From positions 1 through 5,868 of the forward strand of contig JAMCVO010000296.1 of NCBI GenBank assembly GCA_023475715.1: a DNA stretch of 5,868 bases, written 5' to 3'. Source of the stretch: Actinomycetota bacterium. Lineage in GTDB: Bacteria > Actinomycetota > Humimicrobiia > Humimicrobiales > Humimicrobiaceae. Shown piece after piece: positions 5,286 to 5,868 of this stretch (its first letter is position 1; the number at the start of each line of letters is the position of its first letter). Below the pieces are notes generated by a model. That model saw only the letters and a list, made by a program, of their open reading frames with translations. It had not been told where the DNA came from and ran no database searches. The translations under genes and the position numbers were made by a program.

Positions 5286-5762
5286 ATGAGGAAAGGTTTT
5301 ACATTAATAGAATTACTTGTTGTAGTTGCTCTTATCGGAGCTTTGTCAGTAGCACTTCTTGCGTCGATTGATCCTTTTGAACAGATCAAGAAAGGAAATG
5401 ATACTACCTATCGGAATATTGCATCAGAGTTTTATAATGCATCTCTAAGATATTATGCAATTAGCGGTAGTTTTCCTTGGGGTACAGCAAATTTCGGACC
5501 TTCAAACTTAAGTGCCATGTCTAGTTATATAACGACATTAGCATCTGTTGGAGAATTGAAATCAAAATTCTTTGATTTAGCCTCTGAATCAAGACTGGCG
5601 AAAATCGACGTTTACATGGTTTCAAGCGATCAAGTCTCGGTATGCTTCAAACCAGAATCAAAGAATTTTAAATTGGATAATAACACCCAGTTTAATGTTT
5701 CCGGAGTAATGGCAGCAGGATGTAATACAAGTACATCAGCTTGTTATTGGTGTATACAATAG
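5286..5762 (+). CDS. Type IV prepilin (PilA/GspG-like pilin subunit)
   Basis: This 158-residue protein is the likely structural subunit of the pilus. It has a short class III leader, MRKG, with predicted cleavage between Gly4 and Phe5. The mature start FTLIELLVVVALIGALSV carries the conserved Glu at position +5. The hydrophobic N-terminal helix runs to about residue 27 and serves as membrane anchor before assembly and as fibre core afterwards. PilD, the processing peptidase, is not in the window. The globular part holds four cysteines: C120, C146, C153 and C156, the last two as C-Y-W-C three residues from the end. They could form disulfides that tie down the C-terminal region. It has its own promoter and a full Shine-Dalgarno sequence, unlike pilB, pilT and pilC, which fits a need for high expression. 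It could be a minor pilin or pseudopilin instead; position and signals favour a major one. Confidence 0.9.
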   Translation: MRKGFTLIELLVVVALIGALSVALLASIDPFEQIKKGNDTTYRNIASEFYNASLRYYAISGSFPWGTANFGPSNLSAMSSYITTLASVGELKSKFFDLASESRLAKIDVYMVSSDQVSVCFKPESKNFKLDNNTQFNVSGVMAAGCNTSTSACYWCIQ

Positions 5763-5791
5763 AGTGAGTGAAATGTTAGGAATTTTTGTCG

Positions 5792-5868
5792 ATGAAATTT
5801 GAGATTAAAAGAGATTTGTTACTTGTTATAATAATTGGGATTGGTTTATTTATAATAAACCAATCTAT
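5792..5868 (+). CDS. Start of a membrane-anchored protein, cut by the window edge
   Basis: An ATG at 5792, 29 nt after the prepilin stop, opens a frame that continues to the right edge. It begins MKFEIKRDLLLVIIIGIGLF and then INQS. Basic residues followed by about 15 hydrophobic ones indicate an N-terminal signal anchor or first membrane helix with the N-terminus inside. The frame is too short to name a family. A membrane glycosyltransferase that modifies pilin, or a further pilus component, would fit the setting, but that is only inference. AGGA (5778-5781) lies 10 nt upstream as a weak ribosome-binding site. It may be read through from the prepilin promoter, since I see no terminator between them. 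A perfect inverted repeat lies inside the coding start. Confidence 0.65.
   Translation, partial: MKFEIKRDLLLVIIIGIGLFIINQS
5839..5865. repeat. Perfect 12-bp inverted repeat in the start of the last gene
   Basis: GATTGGTTTATT (5839-5850) and AATAAACCAATC (5854-5865) are exact reverse complements around the loop TAT. The repeat lies at codons 16-25 of the membrane-anchor frame starting at 5792. Twelve perfect pairs is more than chance would often give, even in AT-rich DNA. It could be an mRNA hairpin that tunes expression after the prepilin gene, or a protein-binding site. Confidence 0.7.

Noticed and set aside
1059..5762. Recoded UGA (as glycine, as in Gracilibacteria or SR1), suggested by the absence of TGA stops in the five complete genes
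   Set aside because: No in-frame TGA occurs in about 1,700 codons of these genes, whereas recoded genomes use it often. Five stop codons are too few to infer reassignment.

Overview
The window is AT-rich bacterial DNA built around a type IV pilus (T4P) gene cluster. A short delta'-type clamp-loader gene lies on the opposite strand. The most likely source is a Patescibacteria / Candidate Phyla Radiation (CPR) bacterium, perhaps the Microgenomates group. I infer this from low GC, a miniature delta' subunit, mostly SD-less starts, a compact pilB-pilT-pilC set with a separate prepilin, and a GC-rich CCTGCC/GGCAGG palindrome of a kind I recall from such genomes. No 16S or ribosomal protein is present, so this is not proven. 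The standard genetic code fits: the five complete genes end in TAA or TAG and none has an in-frame TGA.

Layout. Minus strand, left side: the 5' end of an unidentified gene (start at 62, running off the left edge) with its own near-consensus promoter, then a 229-codon delta'-like gene (841 down to 152), also behind a promoter. In both, the -10 box sits only 6-9 nt from the ATG, which predicts leaderless or nearly leaderless mRNAs. A 217-bp AT-rich divergent gap (842-1058) holds a promoter for the pilus operon on the plus strand. pilB (assembly ATPase, 1059-2753), pilT (retraction ATPase, 2770-3828) and pilC (inner-membrane platform, 3844-5031) follow with gaps of 15-16 nt and should form one transcript.

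Between pilC and the prepilin gene is a 254-bp gap. About 140 bp of it is an abrupt GC-rich island (about 59% GC by hand count) with two strong hairpins. It looks like a degenerate or non-autonomous IS200/IS605- or REP-like palindromic element. Just after it comes a second promoter whose -35 hexamer, spacer length and -10 hexamer match those of the pilB promoter, then a full-length Shine-Dalgarno sequence, then a class III prepilin gene (5286-5762). A further gene starting with a membrane anchor begins at 5792 and leaves the window; a perfect 12-bp inverted repeat lies in its first codons.

How the parts work together (inference from known T4P biology). PilB powers pilin polymerisation on PilC, PilT powers retraction, and the prepilin is the fibre subunit after processing by PilD, which is not in this window. 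PilB together with PilT implies a retractile pilus, suited to DNA uptake, twitching or host-cell contact. The separate promoter and uniquely strong ribosome-binding site fit the need to make far more pilin than motor. Nothing here is clearly a new defence or enzymatic system. The most unusual items are the GC-rich palindromic island, the paired identical promoters, the contrast in translation signals, and the clamp-loader subunit without a P-loop.
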